Shown here in pieces: positions 54,291 to 62,729 of a DNA stretch of 64,000 bases (positions within the stretch are counted from its first letter, which is position 1; each line of letters begins with the position of its first letter). The DNA is from Lachnospiraceae bacterium (GTDB lineage: Bacteria; Bacillota; Clostridia; Lachnospirales; Lachnospiraceae). The DNA lies in contig JAAVZL010000003.1 of the NCBI GenBank assembly GCA_022791635.1, positions 62,001 to 126,000 of the forward strand, in the 5' to 3' direction. A model generated the notes under the pieces. It did not search any database. It was not told the DNA's origin and saw nothing but the letters and a program-made list of their open reading frames with translations. A program made the position numbers and the translations under genes.

Positions 54291-56498
54291 CTAAAAATAA
54301 TTTCTCACCTTTAAAATAAATTTGTAATTAGTAAATGATAGTATATATAGCAATATGGTCTTTATTGATTTTTTTGTATGAATACTTTTCTCCAAATAAT
54401 ACCTCGCAAGCTTACCATCGCTATTTCTCATTGCTTTATTAGCCAATAACATATATTCATTCTGCAATTTCTTTTGTTTATATTCCTTACTTATATTCAT
54501 TAAATTCTCTTTATATTTATTATTAATATATACAAATGCATCGATATATCGTTTTGTAATCGCTGATACCTGCTTTGCTCCTGTAAAATTATAATATCGA
54601 ATCAACTCTTCTTGTATCAATCCTACTTTTGTAATCTGGCATATACGTATCCACAAATCAAAATCTTGCAAAGCATTTAGATTTACATCAAATAAACCTG
54701 CCTGTTCCAATAGTGCTTTTCTTACCATTACTGTTGAAGTAGTACCAATGCAATTATCCAAAAATATAGTTTTAGACAGGTCCCCCTTTTCTTTTCCAAT
54801 AAAACTATACTCTATCCTTTCATTTACATATACAATCCGAACACCTGTGTAAACAAGCCCTATAGATGTATCCTTCATTACCTCTAATTGTTTTTCAATC
54901 TTTTCTGGCATCCATTCATCGTCATCGTCAAGAAATGCAACAATCTCTCCCTTTGCCTCCTGTATTCCTGTATTTCTTGCAATATTTCCGCCTTTTTCCG
55001 GATGATACTCTAGGAATCGAATCCGCTCATCCTCCTCACAAAATTCTTTCATCAGATTGCTTGTTCCATCTATCGATCCATCAGACACAACAATAATTTC
55101 TAAATTTTTATATGTCTGCTTTTGAACACTTCTGATTGCTCTTGGTAATAAATCTTCCCTATTATGAGTAGGTATGATACATGACACAAGAACTGTTTGT
55201 TCTTTTGAACAACTACCTTTCTCTTTATTTATCTTTTGCACATATACACCTCTGTGCCCTTCAAATACAGAATCAAAGCAAATCATATCTCCTTTATGAT
55301 TCCATCTCGGATGGAGATCACACCTTGTATCATTATCGTATTTGAAGGGAGCAAACACCTTAGTTATTGTGGTACATCCTTTCTTTCTCTCATCCCCATC
55401 CATTATCTTAATCCTAGCAATTCTGGATCTATCTGGATAAGAATCGGTAACAATAAAGCTTCTGTCAGGATTATAGCTTGGATGGCCATCATTTGAGATC
55501 TGCGGCCAGCAATGCATGTATTTCTGAGTCTTGTCTTTCATCAGATAATAACCAGGACCCGTTTTCTTCTTGTTCTCAAATGCTAGAATTGTACTATTAT
55601 TTTTCCAGCAGCAATGACTCACCATATCATCATCGGACAAAACAAACATGTCTGTTCCGTCCGTATCGCAGGTGATAAGCCTTGTATATTTTCTGTGTCC
55701 ATTGAACCAGCGATAAAGTACCATAAATCTCTTTCCATTGGGATTAATCATAAGATGATTAACTTTGTGAACACTTCCTTCCTCCAGCATCTCTTCTCTT
55801 GGTTCAAACCTGGCAAAATCTATATATTTCAGAAGTTCAATTACCTCACCTGTATCAAGGTTAATCTTCCATACAGCCGTTGCATCTGGTAGACCGATTC
55901 CCTTTGTCTTTTCTGGAACATTATAATAGCCATATCCAGGACGCAGATTATAAAGTCTGCTAAAATCAAGAGTGAGAGCAAATCTTCCATCTGCAGATAC
56001 TGTATAAACTGGTGCTGAAATCACGGTTTCTTTCATTGTTTTCAATGAAAGAATAACAGAGCAATATATCCCATCACGAAAATCATTGTATATAATTTTA
56101 CTTCTGAAATCTGGTCCAAGCCATTGAAGCATACAAGCTTGTTGTACATTCCAAGCCTTTGTCTCAGCTATTTTCTTAACACGGTTTGGATCACTTTCTA
56201 ATCTCTGTGTATCTATAATAAGAATATCTGCCGTCTCTTTTGGCGACACCTCTGACCAAGTATTTTTTGCCCGCATGCAAAGCATATAACGATCTGTAAT
56301 ATCCCAGGGAGATTTATCATAATATCCAAAAAAATATTCGTACTCTGTATCATCCGGCGAAACTCGAATTATATCTCCCTCTGATTTTATCTTGTGGGAT
56401 ACTACATACATTCCTATCTGATAAACCCTTTTTATAACCCTTTTAACAATCGGAAACTTATTTAATTGATAGTTAATTTTCTGTTCTATACCCATCAT
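54291..56498 (-). CDS. Bimodular protein: beta-propeller-like domain fused to GT2 glycosyltransferase
   Basis: 735 residues. Residues 40 to about 415 have repeated strand blocks of about 50 residues: DRYMLCMRAKNTWS, VYTVSADGRFALTLD, HLMINPNGKRFMVLYRW, HPSYNPDRSFIVTDSYPD, HPRWNHKGDMICFDS, resembling TolB-like or oligogalacturonide-lyase propellers. From about 420 a complete GT2 domain follows: VSCIIPTHNREDLL, VVSDGSIDGT and VAFLDDDDEWMPEK. The propeller may bind polymer or hold the enzyme near the acceptor. Fusion is read through one frame with no stop. The 61 bases after the wzy ORF start have no gene. Confidence 0.82.
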   Translation of the reverse strand: MMGIEQKINYQLNKFPIVKRVIKRVYQIGMYVVSHKIKSEGDIIRVSPDDTEYEYFFGYYDKSPWDITDRYMLCMRAKNTWSEVSPKETADILIIDTQRLESDPNRVKKIAETKAWNVQQACMLQWLGPDFRSKIIYNDFRDGIYCSVILSLKTMKETVISAPVYTVSADGRFALTLDFSRLYNLRPGYGYYNVPEKTKGIGLPDATAVWKINLDTGEVIELLKYIDFARFEPREEMLEEGSVHKVNHLMINPNGKRFMVLYRWFNGHRKYTRLITCDTDGTDMFVLSDDDMVSHCCWKNNSTILAFENKKKTGPGYYLMKDKTQKYMHCWPQISNDGHPSYNPDRSFIVTDSYPDRSRIARIKIMDGDERKKGCTTITKVFAPFKYDNDTRCDLHPRWNHKGDMICFDSVFEGHRGVYVQKINKEKGSCSKEQTVLVSCIIPTHNREDLLPRAIRSVQKQTYKNLEIIVVSDGSIDGTSNLMKEFCEEDERIRFLEYHPEKGGNIARNTGIQEAKGEIVAFLDDDDEWMPEKIEKQLEVMKDTSIGLVYTGVRIVYVNERIEYSFIGKEKGDLSKTIFLDNCIGTTSTVMVRKALLEQAGLFDVNLNALQDFDLWIRICQITKVGLIQEELIRYYNFTGAKQVSAITKRYIDAFVYINNKYKENLMNISKEYKQKKLQNEYMLLANKAMRNSDGKLARYYLEKSIHTKKSIKTILLYILSFTNYKFILKVRNYF

Positions 56499-56521
56499 AT
56501 TTCCCCATAACCAACAATAAG

Positions 56522-57340
56522 CTACTTCCTCAAAAATCTTCTATACAGCCAATTCTGTATTTTGACTGGCGCCAAATACATAACCACCTGCGCCCCTGCC
56601 ACTATAACAACATCTAACAGCCCGGAATACCCCATCCTCCAAAAATTTTTAATCGTCTCTATATAACTCCACGTATTCTCCCAGCTCTTTCTTCTCCTGG
56701 CCAGACTTTCATCAGAACGGAAGAAAAGCAACGATTCTTTAAAGTTCGCAGCTTTACAACCTCCATAAAGCATCCGTCCAAACAAATCAACATCCTGATT
56801 TCTTCGTAGATTCCGGTATCCTCCAAACTCCAACACTTTACTCTTACGATACATAACCGTAGGATGATTAAAGGCACTTCTTCGTTTGGCAAATTTATAA
56901 ATTTCTTCCGATCGACTCGGAACTACTCTGCGACTAATCACATGATCGCTTGTCCCATAAAACTCATCCACTGCAGAACCGATAATTGCATAATCCGGAT
57001 ACTTCATAAATGCGTTTACCTGTTTCATACAACGCTCTGGCTTTGCAATATCATCTGTGTCCATACGGGCAACCAGTTCATTTTTACAATGCTCCAAGCC
57101 ATAATTAAGGGCTAATCCCAATCCTCTGTTTTTTGCATATCCGACAATATGAAAGAGTCCATCATAGGCTGAAGCATAATCATCAAGAACCGCCTGGAGC
57201 TCCGGTGTAATTTCACCATCCTTCACAATCACAATCTCATCTGGTTTGAGTGTCTGCTCCACCATACTTTTTATTGCCAGACTCAAATATTCCGGATTTT
57301 CTTTGATGTACAAAGACATCAATACACTATATGGCTCCAT
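56522..57340 (-). CDS. Glycosyltransferase family 2 (GT-A)
   Basis: 272 residues from the ATG at 57340, where GGAGG lies 5 bases upstream. YSVLMSLYIKENPEYL, VIVKDGEIT and LVARMDTDDIAKPERC, the last with the Asp-x-Asp-Asp metal site typical of rhamnosyl- and galactosyltransferases of this branch. The C-terminal region has a hydrophobic helix (VVIVAGAQVVMYL) that may touch the membrane. It overlaps the initiating transferase by 14 bp and may add the second sugar. Confidence 0.88.
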   Translation of the reverse strand: MEPYSVLMSLYIKENPEYLSLAIKSMVEQTLKPDEIVIVKDGEITPELQAVLDDYASAYDGLFHIVGYAKNRGLGLALNYGLEHCKNELVARMDTDDIAKPERCMKQVNAFMKYPDYAIIGSAVDEFYGTSDHVISRRVVPSRSEEIYKFAKRRSAFNHPTVMYRKSKVLEFGGYRNLRRNQDVDLFGRMLYGGCKAANFKESLLFFRSDESLARRRKSWENTWSYIETIKNFWRMGYSGLLDVVIVAGAQVVMYLAPVKIQNWLYRRFLRK

Positions 57341-58070
57341 TTCTCCTCCATATTTTAAGCAGTTTTCTCGCCTCATCCTGCTTTTTATCATATTCTTGTT
57401 TGCTTATTTTTCTTTTGTTCAGCAAATAGTCGCCCAGATCCTCTGACGTAGCCATACCTCCTTTTGTAATACCTTCTTGTTTTACAAAAGCTTTTATAAT
57501 CGTCTGAAAAATAATCCTTATATCTCCTACAAATGTAATCTTTTCTATATATTTCAAATCCCAATTAAGCTTATCTTCCCAGCTAATATCATTGCGGCCA
57601 TTTACTTGTGCCAATCCAGTTAATCCTGGTCGAACGCAATGCCGCTTTCTCTGTTCCTCTGTCATAAATACCATATCTTTTACAAGCTGCGGACGCGGTC
57701 CAACAATACTCATATCACCTTTTAATATATTAAATATCTCTGGTAATTCGTCCAAAGAAGAATTCCGCAGTACTTTTCCAAAGGAAGTAAGTCTTCTTTC
57801 ATCAGGCAGTAAAGTTCCGGCTTCGTCGCGTTCATCTGTCATACTGCGAAATTTGTACATCCTAAAGATTTTTTCATTACCACTTTTTGAATTAATTATT
57901 CCCGGACGAAGCTGTGTAAACAAAACAGGTGAGCCCAGTTTTACCTTTACAAATAAAGCCACTATGATATAAAGCCAGCCAAAGCAAAGAATTGCGAGTA
58001 AAGAACATACCATATCAAACACTCGCTTTATATATTTTTCATAAAAACCTTCTTTTTTTCTTTTATGCAC
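57327..58070 (-). CDS. Initiating phosphoglycosyl transferase (PglC/WcaJ-type)
   Basis: 247 residues from a GTG start. One N-terminal membrane helix (residues 17-42), then the family blocks IFRMYKFRSMTDERDE, SSLDELPEIFNILKGDMSIVGPRPQL with the catalytic Asp-Glu, and RPGLTGLAQVNGRND. It links a sugar-1-phosphate to undecaprenyl phosphate to start the repeat unit. The short form without extra N-terminal helices is PglC-like, which accepts bacillosamine- or similar diamino sugars; this agrees with a PglE-like gene upstream. The C-terminus is lysine-rich. Confidence 0.9.
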   Translation of the reverse strand: MHKRKKEGFYEKYIKRVFDMVCSLLAILCFGWLYIIVALFVKVKLGSPVLFTQLRPGIINSKSGNEKIFRMYKFRSMTDERDEAGTLLPDERRLTSFGKVLRNSSLDELPEIFNILKGDMSIVGPRPQLVKDMVFMTEEQRKRHCVRPGLTGLAQVNGRNDISWEDKLNWDLKYIEKITFVGDIRIIFQTIIKAFVKQEGITKGGMATSEDLGDYLLNKRKISKQEYDKKQDEARKLLKIWRRNGAI

Positions 58071-58118
58071 AGTTTCTCACCCATTAGGTAAAGCTATCTA
58101 TATATAGAAAATATTTGC

Positions 58119-59420
58119 CTATTCAAAACATCTTTTTATTATTTCTACTACTGCATCTACTTGTTCCATAGTCATCTTATTATCCGAAGGCAAACACAGC
58201 CCTCTCTCAAAAATATCTGCACCAACGTCAATAAAACTATTTTCAGTTATATATGCATTGCTCCTACCTCGCCCGTTACTATTTGAAGTAATAAACCTAT
58301 GCATCCTATAAATTGGTTGCAAATGCATCGGTTTCCAAATAGGACGTCCCTCCGCATTAAATGTCATCAATGCTTCCAAAATTTCTGTTGGACAGGACTT
58401 TCCCGGTTCGCTAATAAAAAGACGTTCCTTTTCTCCATATACCTGCTGACACATGGCCTCCTTATTTATAAGTAAGCAGCTCAGCCAATAATTCGGCTCT
58501 CCATTGTCAACCGGATTCATTTTTACTGGTAGATCTTTCAAGCCTTCCTGGTATCTTTCATAGATTGCCTTTTTCTGCGCTCTGTGTTCTTCTGCATACG
58601 GAAGCTGCCCCCTTAGAATTCCAGCAATAATATTACTCATCCGATAGTTATACCCTACCTCTTCATGCTGGTACCATGGAGCATCCTCCCGGCTCTGGGT
58701 AGACCACTTTCTCGTTTTATTTGCCCACTCTAAATTGTCAGTTAAAAGAAGTCCTCCTGAGCTTCCCGTGCATAGCTTATTACCATTTGCCGATAAAATA
58801 GCCACATCGCCAAAGCATCCTGTCTGAATTCCCTTGTATGTAGCACAAAAGGATTCCGCTGCATCCTCTATAAGTAATGCACCATATTTATCCGCAATCG
58901 CTTTAATCCTTTCAATTTTTCCGGGAGTTCCATACAAATGTGCCATCACAATCAACCGCACATAAGGATAGATTTCAAAAGCCTTCTCAAGCGCAACCGG
59001 ATCCATATTCCAGGTATCATATTCTGAATCTATAAAGATCGCCTCTCCACCTTCATATGCTACAGGATTTACAGTGGCATCAAAAGTCATATCCGAGCAA
59101 AAAACCTTTTGCCCTTCCAATGCCCCATGCCCAACCCTAGGTTGTCCATAAAGCCTTTCTCCACATAGTTTCACTGCCAAATGAAGAGCTGCTGTACCTG
59201 AAGACAATGCTACTGCATATTTACATCCAACTTTTTCTGCAATCATATGCTCTATTTCATTAATATTCGCTCCTACCGTAGATACCCAATTTGTCCGGAT
59301 TGCTTCATCCACCCATATTTGTTCTTCACCATGCATGGTTGGAGACGAAAGCCATATTTTATCCTCAAATGGTTTGATTCCTTTAAATCTCGGATCTGAT
59401 AAATACTTATCTTTATTCAT
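58119..59420 (-). CDS. DegT-family aminotransferase, PglE-like
   Basis: 433 residues. IWLSSPTMHGEEQIWVDEAI start, VALSSGTAALHLAVKL, LLIEDAAESFCATYKG with cofactor Asp, LSANGNKLCTGSSGG with the Schiff-base Lys. The SANGNK form is close to PglE-type UDP-4-amino sugar aminotransferases. It should put an amino group on a UDP-4-keto-6-deoxy sugar. Directly downstream of loaP, upstream of the initiating transferase. Confidence 0.88.
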   Translation of the reverse strand: MNKDKYLSDPRFKGIKPFEDKIWLSSPTMHGEEQIWVDEAIRTNWVSTVGANINEIEHMIAEKVGCKYAVALSSGTAALHLAVKLCGERLYGQPRVGHGALEGQKVFCSDMTFDATVNPVAYEGGEAIFIDSEYDTWNMDPVALEKAFEIYPYVRLIVMAHLYGTPGKIERIKAIADKYGALLIEDAAESFCATYKGIQTGCFGDVAILSANGNKLCTGSSGGLLLTDNLEWANKTRKWSTQSREDAPWYQHEEVGYNYRMSNIIAGILRGQLPYAEEHRAQKKAIYERYQEGLKDLPVKMNPVDNGEPNYWLSCLLINKEAMCQQVYGEKERLFISEPGKSCPTEILEALMTFNAEGRPIWKPMHLQPIYRMHRFITSNSNGRGRSNAYITENSFIDVGADIFERGLCLPSDNKMTMEQVDAVVEIIKRCFE

Positions 59421-59451
59421 CGCCTTGCTCCTTCATCTATCGTTTACAGCG

Positions 59452-59994
59452 TCAACTCTTCGCCACAATCTCCAGCCCAACCTGCATCTCCCGAAGCTGT
59501 CCAGTAGAAGGCATTCCCACCCGAGCGATCCGCTTATGCCGATCAATCCTTCGAATCAGATTCTCCTTCCCCTTAAGAGGTCCTTCCGTCACAACCGTCT
59601 TCCCGTCCCGGATATATCCCCGGGACATCTGAGAATGATGTCCAGCCCCGCAGAGCATCCGCAGAACCTTTTCCTCCTCCGGCTCCACTCTCACAAGCCT
59701 CCCGTCATTCTCAAATACAGAAAACACCTGTGCATACCGCTCCAGCTCCTCCTTAAGCCTTTCCTCATTCTCACTCTCCAAAAACAGATAATGCGGAAAC
59801 AAAGGCCGCCGCTCCAGATGCCAGACACCGTGAAAGCGCCGCATCCGATCATAGGTAAACACAAAAACATCTCCCAAGGCTTCCCTGGTCAAATGCCGCC
59901 TGCAAGCCTTGAGCAGCTCTTCTTCCTTTTGATTGGGGCAATACAATACATACCAGATACCCAGGACCTCCTTCTGTACTGCAGAAAAATCCAC
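59452..59994 (-). CDS. loaP: NusG-paralogue antiterminator (LoaP-like)
   Basis: 180 residues from a GTG start. NGN-domain features are IWYVLYCPNQKEEELLKACRR and LERRPLFPHYLFLE; the C-terminal KOW domain has VVTEGPLKGKENLIRRIDRHKR. LoaP proteins are NusG paralogues that modify RNA polymerase so it reads past terminators in long polysaccharide or antibiotic operons. It is the first gene of the 15-kb operon. No Shine-Dalgarno is clear. NusG itself is ruled out because nusG lies with secE and rplK, and these are absent. Confidence 0.85.
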   Translation of the reverse strand: MDFSAVQKEVLGIWYVLYCPNQKEEELLKACRRHLTREALGDVFVFTYDRMRRFHGVWHLERRPLFPHYLFLESENEERLKEELERYAQVFSVFENDGRLVRVEPEEEKVLRMLCGAGHHSQMSRGYIRDGKTVVTEGPLKGKENLIRRIDRHKRIARVGMPSTGQLREMQVGLEIVAKS

Positions 59995-60004
59995 GATTCA
60001 TATT

Positions 60005-60309
60005 GCATTTTTTCGTAGAGTAACCTACTCTACGAAAATAAAAGTAAAAATTTTGATTTAATTTCTAAATTTTAGAAGCATTCACATCATTTCAATTGTA
60101 AGATCAAACAATATTTTCTTAAAATTAGTAAAAAAAGGAAATTATCACAGGATTTATACCAGAATAAAACGAAAAAATACGAATTCATCTTGAAAAACTT
60201 CATAGATCTGGTTATAATAATAAACGTTGAACAGAAAATACAATCCATATTTATCGAAGAGTAGGTTACTCTAAGAAAAATCAGCAGAATATCCGTTCTG
60301 CTATTTTTT
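60005..60309. repeat. Pair of inverted hairpin-forming repeats and terminator-like stem upstream of loaP
   Basis: TTTTCGTAGAGTA-ACC-TACTCTACGAAAA at 60010-60038 is a perfect 13-bp hairpin. At 60252-60280 a close copy lies in the opposite orientation (core AGAGTAGGTTACTCT). Next to it AGCAGAA/TTCTGCT (60283-60302) has T-runs on both strands. The pair frames an AT-rich 210-bp interior without gene, as in a MITE. In the loaP 5' leader they could be antitermination signals. Confidence 0.5.
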
Positions 60310-60348
60310 ATGCACAGGAGCGCATAGGAAAATTCCACAACCGTCCGG

Positions 60349-60560
60349 GCAGTCGCAAAATAAGCCCTCACACTTTTCCAATATCATGTGTCCGGCTGTT
60401 CGCGAACAGGTTGTCTGATATTGGCGAACAAACGTGCAAAAATCCCGGCAGGCGAAGCCTGTCTACCCATCTCACCGTTTGTTCGACAAGAGCAGACAAC
60501 CTGTACGTGAACCGTCCGAACACAGATATGGAAAAGTGTGAGGGCTTATTTTGCGACTGC
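60349..60560. repeat. 212-bp palindromic element, second large copy
   Basis: Arms 60349-60385 and 60525-60560 are inverse copies with one extra A. The inside shares blocks CGGCTGTTCGCG, TGTCTGATA and GAGCAGACA with the element at 17066-17283. The outer 25 or so bases are unlike that copy, yet match each other. It sits between the divergent loaP and MATE genes. No ORF is in it, and 60561-60821 is a C- and T-rich stretch without a recognisable gene. Confidence 0.8.
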
Positions 60561-60821
60561 TACACTACACTCCACCACCTCCCATCTCATTACCCATACA
60601 TCCCACTAAACCCCCCCTTCTCACAAACAAACTTTTTGTCACTTTATCCCCTCCCACCCAATAAACCGTTCCCCCCTCTCTCCACTTTTCACAGACCTGA
60701 AAATCTTCCCAAAAACCTCTTGCACTTCCCTCATCATTCTATTATAATAGCGCAGATATCAAAAGAAGCAGGCTTACTGACATTGTCACATACCGTACTT
60801 CTAAATGAGAGGATCACAATT

Positions 60822-62213
60822 ATGGAAAAAGACATGACCAAAGGCAGCCCGGCCAAAATCATTTTCGGCTTCACCCTGCCCATTTTTATCGGAAACGTAT
60901 TTCAACAGCTCTACAGCATGGCCGACACCATCATCGTAGGAAAAGTGGTAGGCACGCCCGCTCTTGCCGCCGTCGGCTCCACAGGAACCATCACCTTTCT
61001 CATTCTCGGCTTCCTCATGGGTCTGACCGTAGGCTTTACCGTACTCACCGCCCAGCGCTTCGGAGCCGGAGACATGGACGGCATGCGCAAAACCGTAGGA
61101 AACGCAGCCATCCTTTCCCTGATCGTTTCCCTGGTTATGACAGCCGCCAGCATGCTTGCCATGCGGCCCTTAATGAAGCTTATGAACACCCCCGAGGACA
61201 TCTTTGCAGACGCCTACACCTACGTCATGATCATCTGCGCCGGAATCTTCGCCCAGGTTCTCTACAACCTCCTCTCCTGCATACTCAGAGCCCTGGGAAA
61301 CAGCAAAACGCCTCTCTACTTTTTGATTCTGGCCGCACTTTTGAATATTGTTCTGGACCTGGTGCTGATTATGAGCTTTCATATGGGCGTAGCCGGAGCC
61401 GCACTCGCCACAGTAATTTCCCAGGGCGTCTCCGGTCTCCTCTGTCTGATTTACATCATAAAGAAGGTTCCCCTTCTACACTTAAAAAAGGAAGACTGGC
61501 TCCCGAACGCCCACCTGGCGCGAATCCAGATAGGAATCGGCCTACCCATGGCTCTTCAGTACTCCATCACAGCCATCGGAACCATGATGATGCAGTCCTC
61601 CTTAAACCTTCTCGGCTCCCTGTCCGTTGCCGCCTTTACGGCCGCAAATAAAATAGAGCAGGTAGTCACCCAAGCCTATGTAGCCCTTGGCACCACCATA
61701 TCCACCTACTGCGCACAAAACGTAGGCGCCGGAAATATCAGGCGGGTCCGCCAGGGCTTTCGCGCCTCCACGCTGATTGGTTTTGCCTACAGCCTGTTGG
61801 CATCCCTCTTTATCATGACCAGCGGAAAATACTTAACCTACCTCTTTGTGTCCGAGCATGTCGCCGAGATCATCGGAGAAGTAGATATTTACCTAAAATG
61901 TATCGGCTATTTCTTCCTGCCCCTGACCATTGTGAACATCTATCGAAACGGCATTCAGGGCATGGGCTTTGGCTTTCTGCCTATGACAGCCGGTATCGCA
62001 GAGCTTATGGGCCGCGGCGTGGTGGCCGTCATAGCGGCCAGACAGAGAAGCTACCTGGGCATCTGCATGGCAAGCCCCATTGCCTGGATTCTGGCAGCAG
62101 GCCTTTTGATCGGAATGTATTTTTATATTATGAAAGTCTATGGGAAAAAGCTAGATCTGATACAGACGGACAACATTTCCAAAGAAAAAAGACATTCCCC
62201 CTGCAGAGCCTAA
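60822..62213 (+). CDS. MATE-family efflux transporter
   Basis: 463 residues from the ATG at 60822, where GAGAGG lies upstream; the ORF open from 60411 is not supported before it. Twelve membrane segments. GSPAKIIFGFTLPIFIGNVFQQLYSMADTIIVGKVVG is a clear MATE start, cut here by family-wide blocks ALGNSKTPLYFLI and NGIQGMGFGFLPM. It exports cationic drugs or metabolites using Na+ or H+. The hairpin at 62229 ends it. Confidence 0.9.
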   Translation: MEKDMTKGSPAKIIFGFTLPIFIGNVFQQLYSMADTIIVGKVVGTPALAAVGSTGTITFLILGFLMGLTVGFTVLTAQRFGAGDMDGMRKTVGNAAILSLIVSLVMTAASMLAMRPLMKLMNTPEDIFADAYTYVMIICAGIFAQVLYNLLSCILRALGNSKTPLYFLILAALLNIVLDLVLIMSFHMGVAGAALATVISQGVSGLLCLIYIIKKVPLLHLKKEDWLPNAHLARIQIGIGLPMALQYSITAIGTMMMQSSLNLLGSLSVAAFTAANKIEQVVTQAYVALGTTISTYCAQNVGAGNIRRVRQGFRASTLIGFAYSLLASLFIMTSGKYLTYLFVSEHVAEIIGEVDIYLKCIGYFFLPLTIVNIYRNGIQGMGFGFLPMTAGIAELMGRGVVAVIAARQRSYLGICMASPIAWILAAGLLIGMYFYIMKVYGKKLDLIQTDNISKEKRHSPCRA

Positions 62214-62228
62214 AGCAACAGAAAATAA

Positions 62229-62259
62229 GGGAGCCTTACTTATGATAAGGCTCCCCTTT
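62229..62259. terminator. Bidirectional terminator between MATE gene and rlmH
   Basis: GGGAGCCTTA (62229-62238) pairs with TAAGGCTCCC (62246-62255). On the minus strand TTATTTTC follows; on the plus strand CTTTC. The stop codon of rlmH lies inside the stem. Confidence 0.7.
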
Positions 62260-62715
62260 CATAATCCGAAAGCTCCGATACACCTGCTCCAGCAAAATCA
62301 CCCGCATCAGCTGATGGGGGAAGGTCATTCTGGAAAAGCTTAAGGCTTCGTCCGCTCTCTTAAGCACAGCCGGAGCCAGGCCCAGAGAGCCCCCAATCAC
62401 AAAGGTAAGATGGCTTCGCCCCTCCACCCCAAGCTGCTCAAGCCTGCGGGAAAGCTCCACCGAATCAAGCGCCTTCCCTTCAATGGCCAAAGCAATCACA
62501 TAGGAATCCTCCCGGACAGCCTTCAGAATCCGCTCCCCCTCCCGTACCAGGATAGCCGTCTCCTCTGCCGCGCTCGCCCCGTCCGGGGTCTTTTCATCCG
62601 CAAGCTCTATGATCTCCAGCTTACAGTAACGGCCAAGCCGCTTCGCATACTCCTTCACAGCCTCCGTATAATATGTTTCCTTAATTTTTCCAACCGCAAT
62701 GCATGTAATCTTCAA
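62236..62715 (-). CDS. rlmH: 23S rRNA m3-pseudouridine-1915 methyltransferase (RlmH)
   Basis: 159 residues from a TTG start, standard RlmH length. ITCIAVGKIKETYYTEAVKEY at the start, FVIGGSLGLAPAVLKRADEALSFS and the C-terminal LLEQVYRSFRIMKGEPYHK end that binds AdoMet in the SPOUT knot. It methylates pseudouridine 1915 in 70S ribosomes. Confidence 0.96.
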   Translation of the reverse strand: MKITCIAVGKIKETYYTEAVKEYAKRLGRYCKLEIIELADEKTPDGASAAEETAILVREGERILKAVREDSYVIALAIEGKALDSVELSRRLEQLGVEGRSHLTFVIGGSLGLAPAVLKRADEALSFSRMTFPHQLMRVILLEQVYRSFRIMKGEPYHK

Positions 62716-62729
62716 CGAACCGCCCCTGC

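Noticed and set aside
60087..60371. 94-codon ORF on the minus strand upstream of loaP
   Set aside because: No ribosome site, composition follows the AT-rich repeats it crosses, and it runs through both the hairpin repeat and the palindrome.
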